From the NCBI RefSeq assembly GCF_020740795.1, contig NC_067282.1, positions 175,526,274-175,590,273 on the forward strand: DNA of 64,000 bases, read 5' to 3'. The notes beneath the pieces were generated by a model. It saw only the letters and a list, made by a program, of their open reading frames with translations. It did not search any database and was not told the DNA's origin. Below, piece after piece: positions 49,531 to 62,094 of the stretch. The first letter of the stretch is position 1, and every line of letters begins with the position of its first letter. This DNA is from Apus apus. Taxonomy: Eukaryota > Chordata > Aves > Apodiformes > Apodidae. Position numbers and translations under genes: made by a program.

Positions 49531-49837
49531 ATGGGAGACAAAAAGAGCCCGACCAGGTAGGGGCAGCGGCGGCGCCTCTTCGCCCCGGGCCCTCTGCGCG
49601 GCGGCCGGGCGCGCGGAGCCGGCGGCGATGGCGGCCGGCGGGGCGCCCGGGGGGGGGGGCGGCGGGAGGGGTCGCGCCCGGTGCTGCCCTGGCGCGCCTG
49701 TGTCTCCGCAGGCCGAAGCGGCAGCCGAAACCCGCCTCGGACGAGGGCTACTGGGACTGCAGCGTCTGCACCTTCCGCAACAGCGCCGAGGCCTTCAAGT
49801 GCATGATGTGCGACGTGAGGAAGGGCACCTCCACACG
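49531..49837 (+). CDS. YAF2: YAF2, YY1-associated factor 2, exons 1-2 (partial)
   Basis: Coding exons are 49531-49556 and 49712-49837; the gene continues past the right edge. Exon 1 encodes MGDKKSPT and two bases of Arg9 (donor CCAG/GTAGGG). Exon 2 encodes residues 10-50 and two bases of Arg51 (acceptor CCGCAG, donor ACG/GTGGGT). The start has a good context (GGCATGG). Residues 19-47 form a RanBP2/NZF zinc finger: W23, C25, C28, N32, C39 and C42. CMMCD distinguishes YAF2 from its paralogue RYBP (CSICD), as does GYWD. YAF2 is a nuclear subunit of variant PRC1; its finger binds ubiquitinated H2A and its C-terminal part, off-window, binds RING1. It also binds YY1. The remaining exon or exons, starting around KPRPVSQ in human, were not found up to 64 kb, so intron 2 exceeds 24 kb. 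Confidence 0.96.
49557..49711 (+). other. YAF2: YAF2 intron 1, 155 nt and G-rich
   Basis: This very short intron separates a 26-nt coding piece from exon 2. It contains runs of G of 10 or more near 49649-49659, followed by GGCGGGAGGGG. That is enough G tracts for a G-quadruplex in the nascent RNA. The acceptor is preceded by CTGTGTCTCCGCAG. Confidence 0.9.
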
Positions 49838-49880
49838 GTGGGTCGCCGGCGGCGCCGCGGGGGGAAGCGGGGCGGGAGGG

Positions 49881-50040
49881 GAGCCCCGGGTGGCCGTGGC
49901 AGGAGCCGGGTCCCGGGGGAGCCCCCGGGCGGCCGTGGCAGGAGCCGGTCCCGGGTGTGCGGCCGGGCGGCCGTGGCCGGAGCCGGGTCACGTTTACCGG
50001 GGAGCCCCGGGCGGGCGGTGAACGTGACCCAAGCCGGGGA
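49881..50040 (+). repeat. GC-rich imperfect tandem repeat at the start of YAF2 intron 2
   Basis: About four imperfect units of roughly 38-44 bp share GAGCCCCGGG, GGCCGTGGCAGGAGCCGG and a closing GGGTCCCGGG-type block. Copies begin near 49881, 49919, 49957 and 50000. The last unit is the most diverged (GGCGGTGAACGTGACCC). It lies directly behind the exon 2 donor inside the CpG island. Confidence 0.75.
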
Positions 50041-53000
50041 GCGGTGCGCTGGCGTGTGTGGAGACAGAAATCATAAATAGCAGGAAGGGCATAATTGCCT
50101 GCACAGACTGACCCCGGAGAGGCCGTGCCCCTCGCACCAAGAAGAGCTCTCCCCCGGGGCGTGCCTGCTAAAGCGATTGCCCCGATCACGTTTTAATTCC
50201 ATTCAAACTGATTTATTTTTTTTTTCCCTTTCCCTGCGAGTTTAACTTTGCCCCGTAAATAACGCCCCCCCCCCCAAAAAAAAATATTATTTTTTTTAAT
50301 TATTGCTTAAATTGGCTGTTCATCACAGAGCATCACCGTGCAGGGTTCTGGGGACTGCGAGGGTGCATAATAACCCTTAGCTGTTTAGGGAGGAATTGCT
50401 GATTAGCTGAATTGCGCCGTATGGAAGTGCCACCCTGAGTCTCCGTGACTTCCCAGGAGGACCTTTCCTCGGTGCACCCGTCAGAAAGCTCGCGGTGGGT
50501 GACCTGCTTCCTGCGCCCGCCGCTGTTTTTCAGTACGGTCACCTGAACGTGTGTGCGTGGGGGATGGAAGCTTTTCATAAGGCCAACAGGAGGACACTTG
50601 TAGCCGTTGTGTGCTAATCAAAGAGAATATTGCTGAAGAATCCTTTGTTACAGTTACCGTACTTGTAGCTTAGTGCCATCGGCAAGAAAAGTTTAAGAGG
50701 CAACAAAAGTTGCAATCCTGTAAAAATCAGCCGTTATGGTGTAATCAAAGCAGTGCTGAATGAGTCTTGCAACACCTTACATGTTTGAAATTGCAAGCAC
50801 AAGGTTGGCTCCTTGAAAAAAAAACAAACGATTAATCTTTATTTCTAGACATGATTTCCTACACTTCTGAAAACTGGAATGAATGTTAAAAGGACTTCTC
50901 GTAACTTTAGTTTTGAATATTACTTGATTTGTAAGTTGTTTTCTTTTCAAACCAAGGAAATCGGTGAGGTAAATGCACTGAGGGGAATTGCATCTGTCAC
51001 AGATAGTGTTGTTTCCATTTAGAACAATAACATTGTATTTATATCACAGATAGATGTGTACAGATTGGTAATAGCCAGCAAAATAATACTGTTGAAATAA
51101 TGAATGCAAAATCTTTACAGCAGCACAAGTAAAGCCTCTTTAAACTCTAGTCAGTTTGACAGGCAAAGCCAATTTAAAATTATATTTTGTTGCACTGGAA
51201 ACTTGTAGGGATAAAAGCACTAAAACTTAAGAAAACCCCCCAAAACCAACAAAACCAACAAAAAAAAACCATGTGGAAAAAATACACAGTTCTGAGAAAC
51301 CAAAATTGCCTTATTTTTTCCTGGCTTGAACATGTCATATTTTTTTAATATTTTAGCAACAGAATGTCATCTCTGTTGTTTTGGGTTGTTTGTTGTTGTT
51401 GTTTCTGTTTTCTCCCCCCCAGAGTGACTTGGTATGCAGAGTTTTAGTTGATACATTGATTTTTGTTTCTCTACTTAAACTCTGAAACAATGTGTCGCTG
51501 AGTAGGTTCACCAGTTTCTTTTTCCCATAAGGTTTAAATGGGTTGCATTTTAGCACGTTTGGGAAGTCAAGGATTTACACATGGCGTGAGATAAATACAG
51601 GTTGGGGTTTTAGGCCAGGCAGTTTTAGACCCCAGTTCTGAAATTAGATTTGAGCAAGTAAGTAGACCTTTGTGTCTATGAAGAGAATCATTAGGGTGCC
51701 AAGGAGACACAAAAGGCCATTTGGGTGGAAATTTTTTTTTTTTTAAGGAGCTGGAGTCCAAGAGGCCAAATTGGGGCCTTGTTAAAACATTTTGTAGTAT
51801 ATCAAAATGTTTTTTGTCAGTGTTGGTCAGAATAACAATGCTGTGGTGTTTTGGTGACACTGTGAACGCATTCTTTATTGATTTTTTTTTTTTTAATTCC
51901 ATTTTGAAGCTTTATGTTAGATTAAGTTGATACCTCAGTACAGTTCTTAATGTGCAATCGTTCTTACTTCAAAATTTCTACCTTGTCTTTTTACTGATGT
52001 CAGCTTCCTCTGTAAGACACTGTAAAGAACTCTTGGGTTTTTTTAGTTCAGAGAAATCTCTCTTTGTGGTGGATGGTTTACTGTCTGCTTCTGCATGTTA
52101 AAACTCACTAACTGAGACCAGTTTTGCAGATGGAAAAACAGGCAATCATGGTGAAGTTTAGTGGTTTTGAAAGCCACTGGAAATTAGGTGCAGAATTGAT
52201 TAAAACAGATGTATTTTTTATACTAATAATATACAATTAACTTTACAGAAATATTTTCAGGTGTGGAGCAGGGTTTGTGGGTTTTTTCACTGTTGAATAA
52301 TTTCTTCTCTCTGAAAGAATTATCTTTTATGCCAGAGGCTAGACATGTATTATGATCTTTAACAACTGGTGGAATTGTTAAGATTAGTGGAAGTAAAATA
52401 CAATCAAGAAGCCGTAAGAATTAATATACTTCTAGACTGAATTTTCTAAGCAGTTTGTATCATGCAGTTAAATTAACTTTGCCCAAGGCAACATCACCTT
52501 GAATTGTTAAACTGGGCTATGCTTGGATATGCTTGGACGTCCAAGAGAAATCCTGGATACTGCAGGAAGTGGCATAACTGATTCCCAAGGTAGCACTCTT
52601 TTTCTTTGGATCAGTGCTGAAGGAGTGCTCCAGCCTGGTGCCAGTTAGATATGCCATGAGTCAGATGAAAACTAAGATCCTATCTGCCAGCTGGAAATTC
52701 CTGTACCTTTTACTGTAAAACCATTGCCAGACTTTAATTTGGTAATGTACTGAGGATCTAAATTCTCCCTGTAGACATGGCTTTTTTATTTACTTTCTAA
52801 CCTAAATTGTTCCGTATTGTTGCTTGGGTACTGAGAAATTACTATGTTCCTCTTCATAGGAGACTGTACTGAATATAGTAATTTTCTTTATGTGACCTTT
52901 AAAACATTTTGAAACCTTTCTAGATGAAAGATGCTGTATAAATGTAAGGAACCTAGGGCTGTAATAATAATTCCTTACTCGGTAAATCTCCTGCTGAAGT

Positions 53001-56000
53001 TCATTAGAAGCATGAGTAAGGAATGCTGAATAGAACCCCAACATACTGTGTTATAGAGGGAGCTGGTAACAAACTCTATATTTAGGTTGCCTAATAGTTT
53101 CCATTATAAAGAATTTGTATGATCTCTTTGAGAAGCTCTATTGTTTGCAAAAGCCATTGAAGTTTGGCAAGGGGAAGAGTTCTTAGGCTAAATAAGTGGT
53201 TCAATTTCCTTGCCCCATGAAATTGTTTAAGTTCTGCTGAGACATAAACACGTGAAAATCGTTTCCCCCTCCATAACTCTGTACAGAAAAATAAAGTAAT
53301 TGCTACAACACTGACAAAGCCCAGACTGGCATCACTGTAAAAGCAACAGTGGTAATCATATTATGCTAAAAACCTGGAAGGGAATTACTTGGCTTCTAGG
53401 GCGGTTAGGGTGGGATTGCTGAGTTTGGTCTGACTCACAATTACTGCTTTGCCAAAAGAAAGTTGCCTCCATGGGCACACTACCATTTCTTTTCTTTCAT
53501 TCTGCTCTTTATGGCACTGTCTGAATCAGGAGTACACCAATGCTGGTTTGACCTTCAAGAATTGGGCTGGATCCTTGGGCAGACCTTACTGCAGCAAGTG
53601 TTTACTCCTAGTTTGTCTGTTGTTCAATAGGTGTTTGGGTTTAGTTTTCTTTTTTTACCAGCTAACATGTTAGTCATTGTGTAATTTAGTTCCAGTGTTG
53701 CTGGAAAGAAGTATGCAAAAGGACCAACATTCTGTCTAAAGAATGTACTTTTGCTGTTGCTACTCTCTTCTGTCTTCTAGGAGGCTGCACTACTGCTCAA
53801 TCACCCCTCTGCTCTATCTTCCTCAGATCATATTAATGCTCTTGTTATTCAGGTAGTGACAGCATCCAGTTTTAAAATTAGCTGTCACTTTGCTTTTCTT
53901 AATGTGGTTTTTATGCATGAGCATTTTTTGTCCCTGGTTGTAGGATCCCATTCTTTTTTTCCATGCTATGACAAACTGCTTCTTTCAGCATGAAGGAGGA
54001 GCATCCAGAAGAGTATGGTGAGAGCTACAGGAGGAACTGCAAATCTGGCTTTTAAACCTTGATGTGCTTGGCATGATACTCTGTTGTGTAAATAAAGGGG
54101 GAAAAGGGGGACAGGGATATGTGATCAGTTTCCTCTTTCCAGAGTAAATAGCATTGTCTGATTTTCACACTAGGAAAAAGAGCAGAATTCCAAAGGACAT
54201 TTTCACTAATAGTATTGTCTTAGCTACTAAAAGGAGAAGGAGTGCTCTATAAAGATGTAACTATTTTATGCTTGTTATGGTTTTATTTCATTTTATTTTT
54301 TAGAAATACTTTTATTGCTTGCTTTGAATTCAGTAAAAACTTAATCTTACCTATTAATCTATGAGACTCAGAGCATGTGGTTCAAGCCCAAAATATTTTT
54401 CTTTTGGCAGGGGAAAAGAAGGAGGGAGAATAAGGAGATAAAACAGGCACAAGTGATTTCTGTGAAGGATTTTGTTTTTTGGGGGGATTTGGTTTGTTGG
54501 GGTTTTTTTAGGTATTACTCTCTGATACACTTCAGGTGAACTCCTAAATGCAATATAATTTACATAAAATAGCCCCTGAAATTTGTAGCCAGAATGAGAA
54601 AGTCGTCTCATGTCAAGATGAATTTCTGTGGCTTTGTGATGTATACTTCTTAATATCTGCTACTGCTGAAGCAGAGACATATATAACCAGCTGAATGGGG
54701 GCATGGCTTCTGTGTCCTATGCTCTATTGATCTCCATTACTGAATCATTCCTTTTCTCCCAGCCTAAGGTATGAAAAGCCAACTGTAAATCATCTCAGAC
54801 AGAAGAGTCTGAGGTATAAGGAATGGGATACCATCTTTGTACATTTCTTTATCTTTGGTCTGTGGTCCCTGACTGTGCCTGAGAGTGTGGCCATTCAGTA
54901 TGTGCGTGTATGTTATAAGCGTGTCTGACAATCTCCGAAGTAGGAGATACAGGTCTCTACTTGAAGCTATCATGAGGTTTTTTTATGCTTTGAGAAGCAT
55001 AAATATAATGTTTAATTTTTCAACTTGGATATCAAGGTCATTTTTCTTCAGAAAATATGTGCAATTTGTTTAGTCATGTACCATCTGGATGTTTGTAAGC
55101 ACAAATCAGTTACATTTAACGAAATCTGGTATTTGTATTTCTGTTGAAATGCAGCACTGCTCAGGACAGAGAGTTGGTACTTATCTTGTATATCTGGATT
55201 AACATGTCTGTTTTACAACAGCTTGTTAAGGACTCTCTCTTCTGCCTTCCAGTGTGCAGCCTCTGTGTGCGCACATGCGCATGCGTATGTCAGGGGAAGG
55301 TTGTGAAGGAGAAAAAGAGGAAGAACCGCCTGTCATGCTGGTATCAAGCTGACATGACTGAATCAAGCTTAACAGACAGAAGAGCTGTTCATTACTTGTG
55401 GTAGTCTGGAGAAGGAAATATTTTCAGGAATAAAGTGAGTGGAAAAGTCACTTTAATAATCCGTAATTTACCAAGCTCTGTATTACAGGTTTTGGCTTAA
55501 ATACTAAATTATGAAGAAAAACATGAAGAAATAGTTCTCTGTAGGTAGCCATCAAGTAATCTAGTAATTCTGGACTTCAGGTCTTATTTTAAAAAGAGTT
55601 TTTAAAAGTGACTTTTGGAATTATTTAGGAATTTATTAAGGAATTATTTTCTCTGAAAAAAACAGAGTGAAGCTGAAGAGTTTTGCATGCATCAACTTGA
55701 ATGAGTTTTTGTTTTTCCGTATAAAACAATTAAGGAATTTTTTTTGACTGGTGTGACTCTTTTAGATGCTGTTGATAGGCATAGCTTGTGTTGGCAGTAG
55801 AGAATGCAATGGGCAGCCAATCCAAAGAAGATAAATCTTGTATTTTTAGAAAGACTACATAAGTAGTTGTTTTGGGTTTGTTTTGTTTGGTGTGTTTTTT
55901 TGGTGTTTTGTTTTGTGTTGTTAGATCATTCTGTTGTTAAATCATTGTAGTTTTGAATATGATAGATATTTTAGTGCATTATTCTAAACAGCTTATTTTT

Positions 56001-56234
56001 AAAGCATGAGCTTGGCATTTGTGTTTGATGTTAATTTTGAGTTTTTTCTAGAACCCTTTCCCAATGTCTGTTATAGCTTTTGCTCCACCCTCCCCCCTTC
56101 CATTTTTAATGCAGTCTTTGCAGAACATTTGGGCTAAGACTCAGCAGGACCTGTTTGAGCCAACTTTGAGAAGTTATTTAAACCTAGTTTAGTTGTTTCT
56201 TTTCTCATCAGGATAAGGAATTAGGTGGATGGTC
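50041..56234 (+). other. YAF2: YAF2 intron 2, left part
   Basis: After the CpG island the sequence becomes AT-rich, with A/T and C runs near 50210-50300. No YAF2 exon or other gene is recognised. A T/G-rich stretch (GTTTGTTTTGTTTGG-type) lies at about 55870-55922. Confidence 0.65.
55264..55290 (+). repeat. 27-bp alternating pyrimidine-purine tract
   Basis: TGTGTGCGCACATGCGCATG and the next seven bases alternate strictly between pyrimidine and purine, and include the NRF1-like core GCGCATGCG. Such tracts favour Z-DNA. It is isolated within an AT-rich intron. Confidence 0.85.
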
Positions 56235-57239
56235 CCACTCAGAGTTTTGGTCAACTGAGATTGGAGATCAGTGATGAATGGCATTTCTCAGGGGTTGGTA
56301 TTGGGACAGGTGCTGTTTAAGATCTTTGTCAGTGATATGGACAGTGGGATCAAGTGCACCCTCAGCAAGTTTGCTGACAACACCAAATTCTGTGGTGTGG
56401 TTGACACACTGGAGGGGAATGGATGCCATCCAGAGGGACCTTGACAGGCTTGAGACGTGGGCCTGTGTAAACCTCATGAAGATCAACTAGGCCAAATGCA
56501 AGGTCCTGCACCTGGGTCAGGGCAATCCCAAGCACAGTTACAGGATGGGAGGAGAATGGATTGAGGAAAGCACTGAGGAAAAGGACTTGGGGTATCAGCT
56601 GATGATATGCTCAGCATGAGCCAGCAATGTATGCTTGCAACCCAGAAAGCCAACTGTATCCTGGTCTGTATAAAAAGAAGCATGTCCAGAAGGTCAAGGG
56701 AGGTGAGTCTACCTCTCTACTCCGCTCTCGTGAGACCCCATCTAGAGTATTGTGTCCAATTCTGGAGTCCCCAATATAAGAAGGACATGGAGCTGTTGGA
56801 ACAAATCCAGAAGAGGGCCACAAAGATGACCAGAGGGGGCTGGAGGACCTCTCCTGTGAAGACAGGCTGAGAGAGCTGAGGTTGTTCAGCCTGGAGAAGA
56901 GAAGGCTCTGGGGAGACCTTATAGAGACCTTTCAGTACCTGAAGGGGGCCTACAGGAAAGCTGGGGAGGGGCTTTGTACAAGGGTGTGTAGTGATGGGAC
57001 AAGGGGCAATGGTTTCAAGCTGAAAGAAGGTAGATTTAGGTTTGACATTAGGAAGAAATTTTTTACTGTGAGGATGGCAAGACCCTGGAATAGATTCCCC
57101 AGGGAAGTTGTGTATTCCCCCTCCCTGGGAGTGTTCAAGGCCATGTTTGATGGGGCTTTGAGCAACCTTGTCTAGTAGGAGATGTCCCTGCCCATACAAA
57201 GGGACCTAGTTCCAACCCAAACTATTCTATGATTCTATG
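56235..57239 (+). mobile_element. Degraded CR1 LINE, 3' third of ORF2 plus 3' end
   Basis: The plus strand carries RT motif C remains (LSKFADN then TKF), [42 protein letters not shown] and FTVRMARPWNRFPREVVYSP. It ends in GATGTCCCTGCCCATAC and two octamer units ATTCTATG (57224-57239). ORF2 is broken into at least three frames (near 56490, 56600 and 56870). Termination shortly after the CR1 stop codon is normal for the family. The copy sits in YAF2 intron 2 in sense orientation. Confidence 0.92.
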
Positions 57240-60200
57240 TTGGCTTCTCTGTGCTGTGCGATCTACTTGATCTAGTACAGTCTTGTATCCTCTTGTGTCC
57301 CATTGATACTTAAGTAGGGTTTGTTGGGTTTTTTTCATGCAGTTGTGGGGCCTGTGGTACTTCATGTTGTCTTTCTTGAATTTCATAGCTTTGAATTTTT
57401 ATTCATCTTAACTCAGGATTATCTTGGCAGATAGTCCTCACCACCTTTCATCTTGGTGCTGTTTGATTCTGCTATTCCTTATTCCTTGGTCCAAAGCATG
57501 ATCAAGAATATTAAATAGTACACCTGTAGTACCTCACAATAAATGCTATTCTACATCTACAGCTGGTGGCTGAGAACAGTTAAAAACGAACAAACCCTAC
57601 TTTTGAAATTAATTCTACACAACTTTGTCCCAGTCTGTCTAGCTTGAGTGGGAGAATGTATTTTTGACTGTGTCCCAAGTCAAGGCTTTGGATGTGTATT
57701 GCTTTTCTCCTAGTCACTAGGACAGTTAGTCCATTAAAGAGAGAATCTAGACTTTGTGAAGCCATTTGGCTTTATCCTTTAATGCTCCCAATTGTTAAAT
57801 AACTTAATTCTAATATCTTTCTGAAATTTGAGTTAGATTGAGTCATCTACTTCTGGCATTTTTATTTACCTGTGATTTGTCTCTCACTGTTGTTGGTTTT
57901 CGTTTTTTTCTTTACTGCAGTGCTTGATAAATTCTTCCATCTTCCTGTAGTTCTCTAAACAGAATGTTTGCTGGGGTGATTCTCAATAGAAACTGTTGGG
58001 TGCCATATTTAACTTTCAGTAGCCTGGTCTATTTCTTATTCTAATTTGTACTTGTATGCCCTTGTTTAATTTGGTTATATGGAATTAAGCTTTTGTTTGG
58101 AGAATGAAGCAAAGAAGCCTTTATGCCATCCGGTATTTGCTTTCTTTCCATGTTTGATAATGGATATACTTCTTTTAATTTCCATGATCAAGTACTTTCC
58201 TTTGGGGCATAAGTGTTTCAATGTGTTTAGCCTTTTGTTTTGTCTGGTGGAAATGTCATCTTGGTTTTTAGTGCTACCAGTGGTATTCTTCCACATTGTA
58301 TATTTTCTTGGGAAAATTATTGCCTGTCCTGGTCAAAAAGCTACTGGGATTTGCATAAGCACTTACAATAAGATTAAATATACTAAAAGAGAAGTCTAGC
58401 TGATAAGAAGAAAACTTTTTATCACCTGTAGAGTGATAAGAATTTGCATTTACTGCCCCATGAATTTTTAGAACTATTTTTTCCTTTACTGTTGTGACAG
58501 CCTGTTCCGGTTTAACAAACTTGATACAAGTGTCTGTACTTTTCATCTTGAAAGTCAGGTCAGGACAGTATGCTCTGCAGAAAATTTTCTCACGGTATCA
58601 CATGATGTCTTGTCTTGTTGGCTGATACAGTCAGCTACAAAATACTTTCAAAATAGGCTAGTGGAACAAAATATTGAGTATTCATATTTTATGCTTTAAT
58701 GCAGTACTTTATCCTGGTTTAAGTAGGACAGAGAGATCCTAAGGATTGTCTGATCTCTCTGAAGTGCATTCCACTGGTGTGTGGCATGTTGATGTAGGGC
58801 GGGTTTGAACTTGGAGAGTTCGGCTGCAGAGTGTTGGTAGGTTTTGGCTGGTTGTTGGTAGGCTTTCAGCTGGCAAACTTCACATCAGGAGTCAGATTGA
58901 AGACTACAGGATGCAACCTTGATGTCAGCTACAAGTTTTTTCTTGTTTTCTTATGAGTTTGGGGGAGAGGCCAGGAGAAGGAAATGAAAATTGAACATTT
59001 CTCCTTTCTAACTTACTGGAAGTTTGTGACTCATCTTTAAACTTTTCTGTAATGCCTGAGTGTGCTTTATCAAACTGCACAGTTCGAGTGACAGTACTTG
59101 ATAGAAAAAAAATGTGTGAATGAATGAGGGTTTGTAAATTTGTTTTTAACATAGAATTCCTAACTCTAAAAACTGAAAAAAAAATGTTTTGACACATTCA
59201 GTGAAAGGAAAGTTGTTTCATACAGACATCATTGGATCCTATGATAAGGTTTGTGAACTAGAAGCTCTGTAGTTGAATAAGAAGGGAAAAAGAAAAGATG
59301 AGGGCTGATGATTATGTGGTATCTTTTTCTATGGATATACATGTTTCCTCAAGAGCATTATGGAGAATGTTTTTTGTTTTTTTTTTAAGGAAAGTTTGTA
59401 GTCTTTTCCATTACTTAAGGTGGACATATTTGTGGGGCTAGCTCTGAATGGAGGCAGTTTCTAGAATGCTGCAACCTTCTGGGAAGATTGCACACGCAGT
59501 GCAGAACAAATAAGATAGGTCAGAAGTAAGCTCCTTGCTCTTTGGTCACAAAACTAGCTGTGCCAAGCATACACCTTGTTCTGTACAACAATAACTGTGC
59601 TGCTGCACCAGTATGAACCTTGTGTTTTGCACGTGCTTTTGCAAGAAACATCACAGTTCCTACAGGAAGGGGGCAGTGCAACAGCATGGAGGATCCAATC
59701 CTCTGTGGAACTGGAATTTGAGAGGTGTCATTTTCCCATGAATTCCAAGGATCTAGGGGTCTAAAAGGCTGTAACCATTGCCTTCTCTACAGTCTCCCAA
59801 AAACTGCCTCCTCAGGGGATGTTCTTAAGGAAACTGAGCTTTCTGATCCCTGCTCATACACAGTACGTTGTCATCTAGGGAACACAAATTGGTTGATGCC
59901 CATATATATCTCAAACAGGATATTTTCAGCATAGCTGTAATTTATGCTGAGCATCAGTGACCCAGAGTTTATGGCATATGGGGAAGAATATCCAACAACA
60001 GTGTGAGAGAGGTTGAAGCTTGGAAAAGTAACATTTGATAGCTGCTTTAAAAGCTATCTGTGAATATGAAATTGGGCTTTCTAAAGGTCCTGATACGGAT
60101 ATTTCTTCTTAGGGTAGACTGTTGTGCCATATACCAGTTGTCTTCAGGAGACTTGCTGGCCTCATCTGTTAAATGTCATCTGGAAAATAGGGCATTCCCT

Positions 60201-62094
60201 TTAAGGGAATGATTAAATAGGGACACTGCCTCAAGGGGTAGTTTTCTGCACATTTATACAGTGACTGATAAAACCATATGGGTCTTCTAAGTCTATTCTA
60301 ATTGAATCAGCTTTTATTGAAAGACAGAATTGCTAGAATTGCACTGAATGGATTAATTCCAACTAAATGATTCACACTCTAAACCAGTGAGAAGTAGGAA
60401 AGCACTGGAAATCAGAGCTGGCTGAAAGTTGGAATTCAAATATACATAGAATGTGCAGAAATTGCAGTTACTCTGCCATATGCATATGGATCCTATATTA
60501 TGTTTTCCCATACAGAGCACTAGCTCCATTATTTGCACTGTCATATTTATTCAGTTGTAGTATCTGTGGAGGCAATGTAATGTACTCTTAACACTCTAGG
60601 ATACAACAGAAGTGATGGTAATGAGAAAAAATCATTTTGGATAATGACATAAATTGTCGATGTTCAAGATGCATTTAATCATAAACTGCTTCAGCGCAGA
60701 AATAAAGACTAGTTTCTCACAAGATGGCTTTGTGTGGTGATTAGTACAAGCATATTCATGTGACACAGCAAGCTAGATGTAGTTTGATAGTTTTTATTCT
60801 ATGAATAGCTTAATAGAGTAGTGATGACTGAGGGAGGGTGAGCTGATCTGGGTCAGAATCCAAAGGCTGCTGCTCCTGCTAGTGATTTAATTTAATTGCT
60901 AGCAACTATTGTACTTGCATTACAAGAACTGGTAATAGGAGATGTTTTTTGCTGTACATAATGTGACTTTAACTGCTAAAAATCAGGGTTGGCATCGTTA
61001 CATGAACTACTAGCTTCTGTGTAGGCTACAGCTTACAAGATCTAATTGGCCACGGTGTTTGCAATTGTGTATTTAGTACACACAGTGTTTCTGATGATTT
61101 CCCATTTGCTTTAAATAATATAACTGATGTGCTTGTGCAGTCTGTTGGTCTTATTTGGAGTTGTGCTTGATCACAAAAATCAGCAAGGATAATAGAACAG
61201 ATGTTTGTCCTGAGTTTTTGGTGAAGTTGAAAAAAGCAGTTTCCTTTTCTGCAATATTGATTCCTAGGCATTTTGGCAGAGGAAGAGGTTATGGAGTAGA
61301 TGCGATAGTCCATTAAAAGATAAATACTATTTAAAAAAGCAAAATTTGCTGTTATATCAAGTCTATAAAATTAAAATGTAAATTTAGTTGAAAAATTGCC
61401 TGGTGGAAGAAAACAGATTTTTAAAAGATTGTAGCTACTAGCCTGCAAATATGCAGAAGTATGTATCAAAATCTGATGTGTGTTTTGTATATAGAAATGT
61501 GTTACAATTCTCACTAATTATTTGGGAATGAGTGTTTTACGTTTGACAAACATAGTCCTTTACTATTGAATTCTGAAAAATATTTCGTGTTTTAGATGTT
61601 TACTGTCAAACCAGTACTTGAAAAATTCATTGACTTCTAGGTGCACTAAGAAAGGTCAGTAAAAAAGATAGGAAAATTGATAAGGTAAAGATAGGGAATT
61701 TCTTTGCCTCTGTACAGCCAGACTGTATGTACTTATACCTTAACAATATGGATTTGTGTGTAATCTAGAATTAATGACCTAAAATGTAAGACTTAAGCTT
61801 TTGCCTTTTCACTTGAAGTTTAATAAGTTTCTGCCATTCTCTGTGTCAAACTGACTGTTGACTACCTAAACCTGTTTTTTCACATCCTTCTTTATGTCTG
61901 TTTGGTTACAAAGCTGGTTACTGTAAAATCACACATTATTCCAACTGACTCCCTGTATGCATCTGCTTGCTTGGGAGATTAGGAACAACTTTTATTTTTA
62001 AATTAATTGATCTAATTACTTTGTTAAGATAAATTTGAGAATCTGGATCTTAGTAGTTCAAAAAATGAGGACGTATGGTGAAGGAGATTTGAGT
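57240..62094 (+). other. YAF2: YAF2 intron 2, middle part
   Basis: AT-rich intronic sequence. No exon, RNA gene or transposon recognised. Confidence 0.6.

Larger units (their letters stand above)
48640..50180. promoter_or_regulatory. YAF2: CpG island and promoter of YAF2
   Basis: About 1.5 kb of extreme CpG density covers the YAF2 5' UTR, exons 1 and 2 and the start of intron 2. An E-box CACGTG lies at 49348-49353, about 180 bp upstream of the start codon. (CCCT)n sequence is at 49175-49201. No TATA box is evident. Just upstream of the start codon an AT-richer patch (TTATTGACAAACACACAAAG, about 49470-49490) is probably in the 5' UTR. Large open frames on both strands here are composition artefacts. 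Confidence 0.8.

Noticed and set aside
48542..50189. Long open frames (up to 313 codons) around the second CpG island
   Set aside because: Same composition effect. The only supported coding there is the spliced YAF2 exon pair; some of these frames merely include the YAF2 exon 2 frame plus intron.
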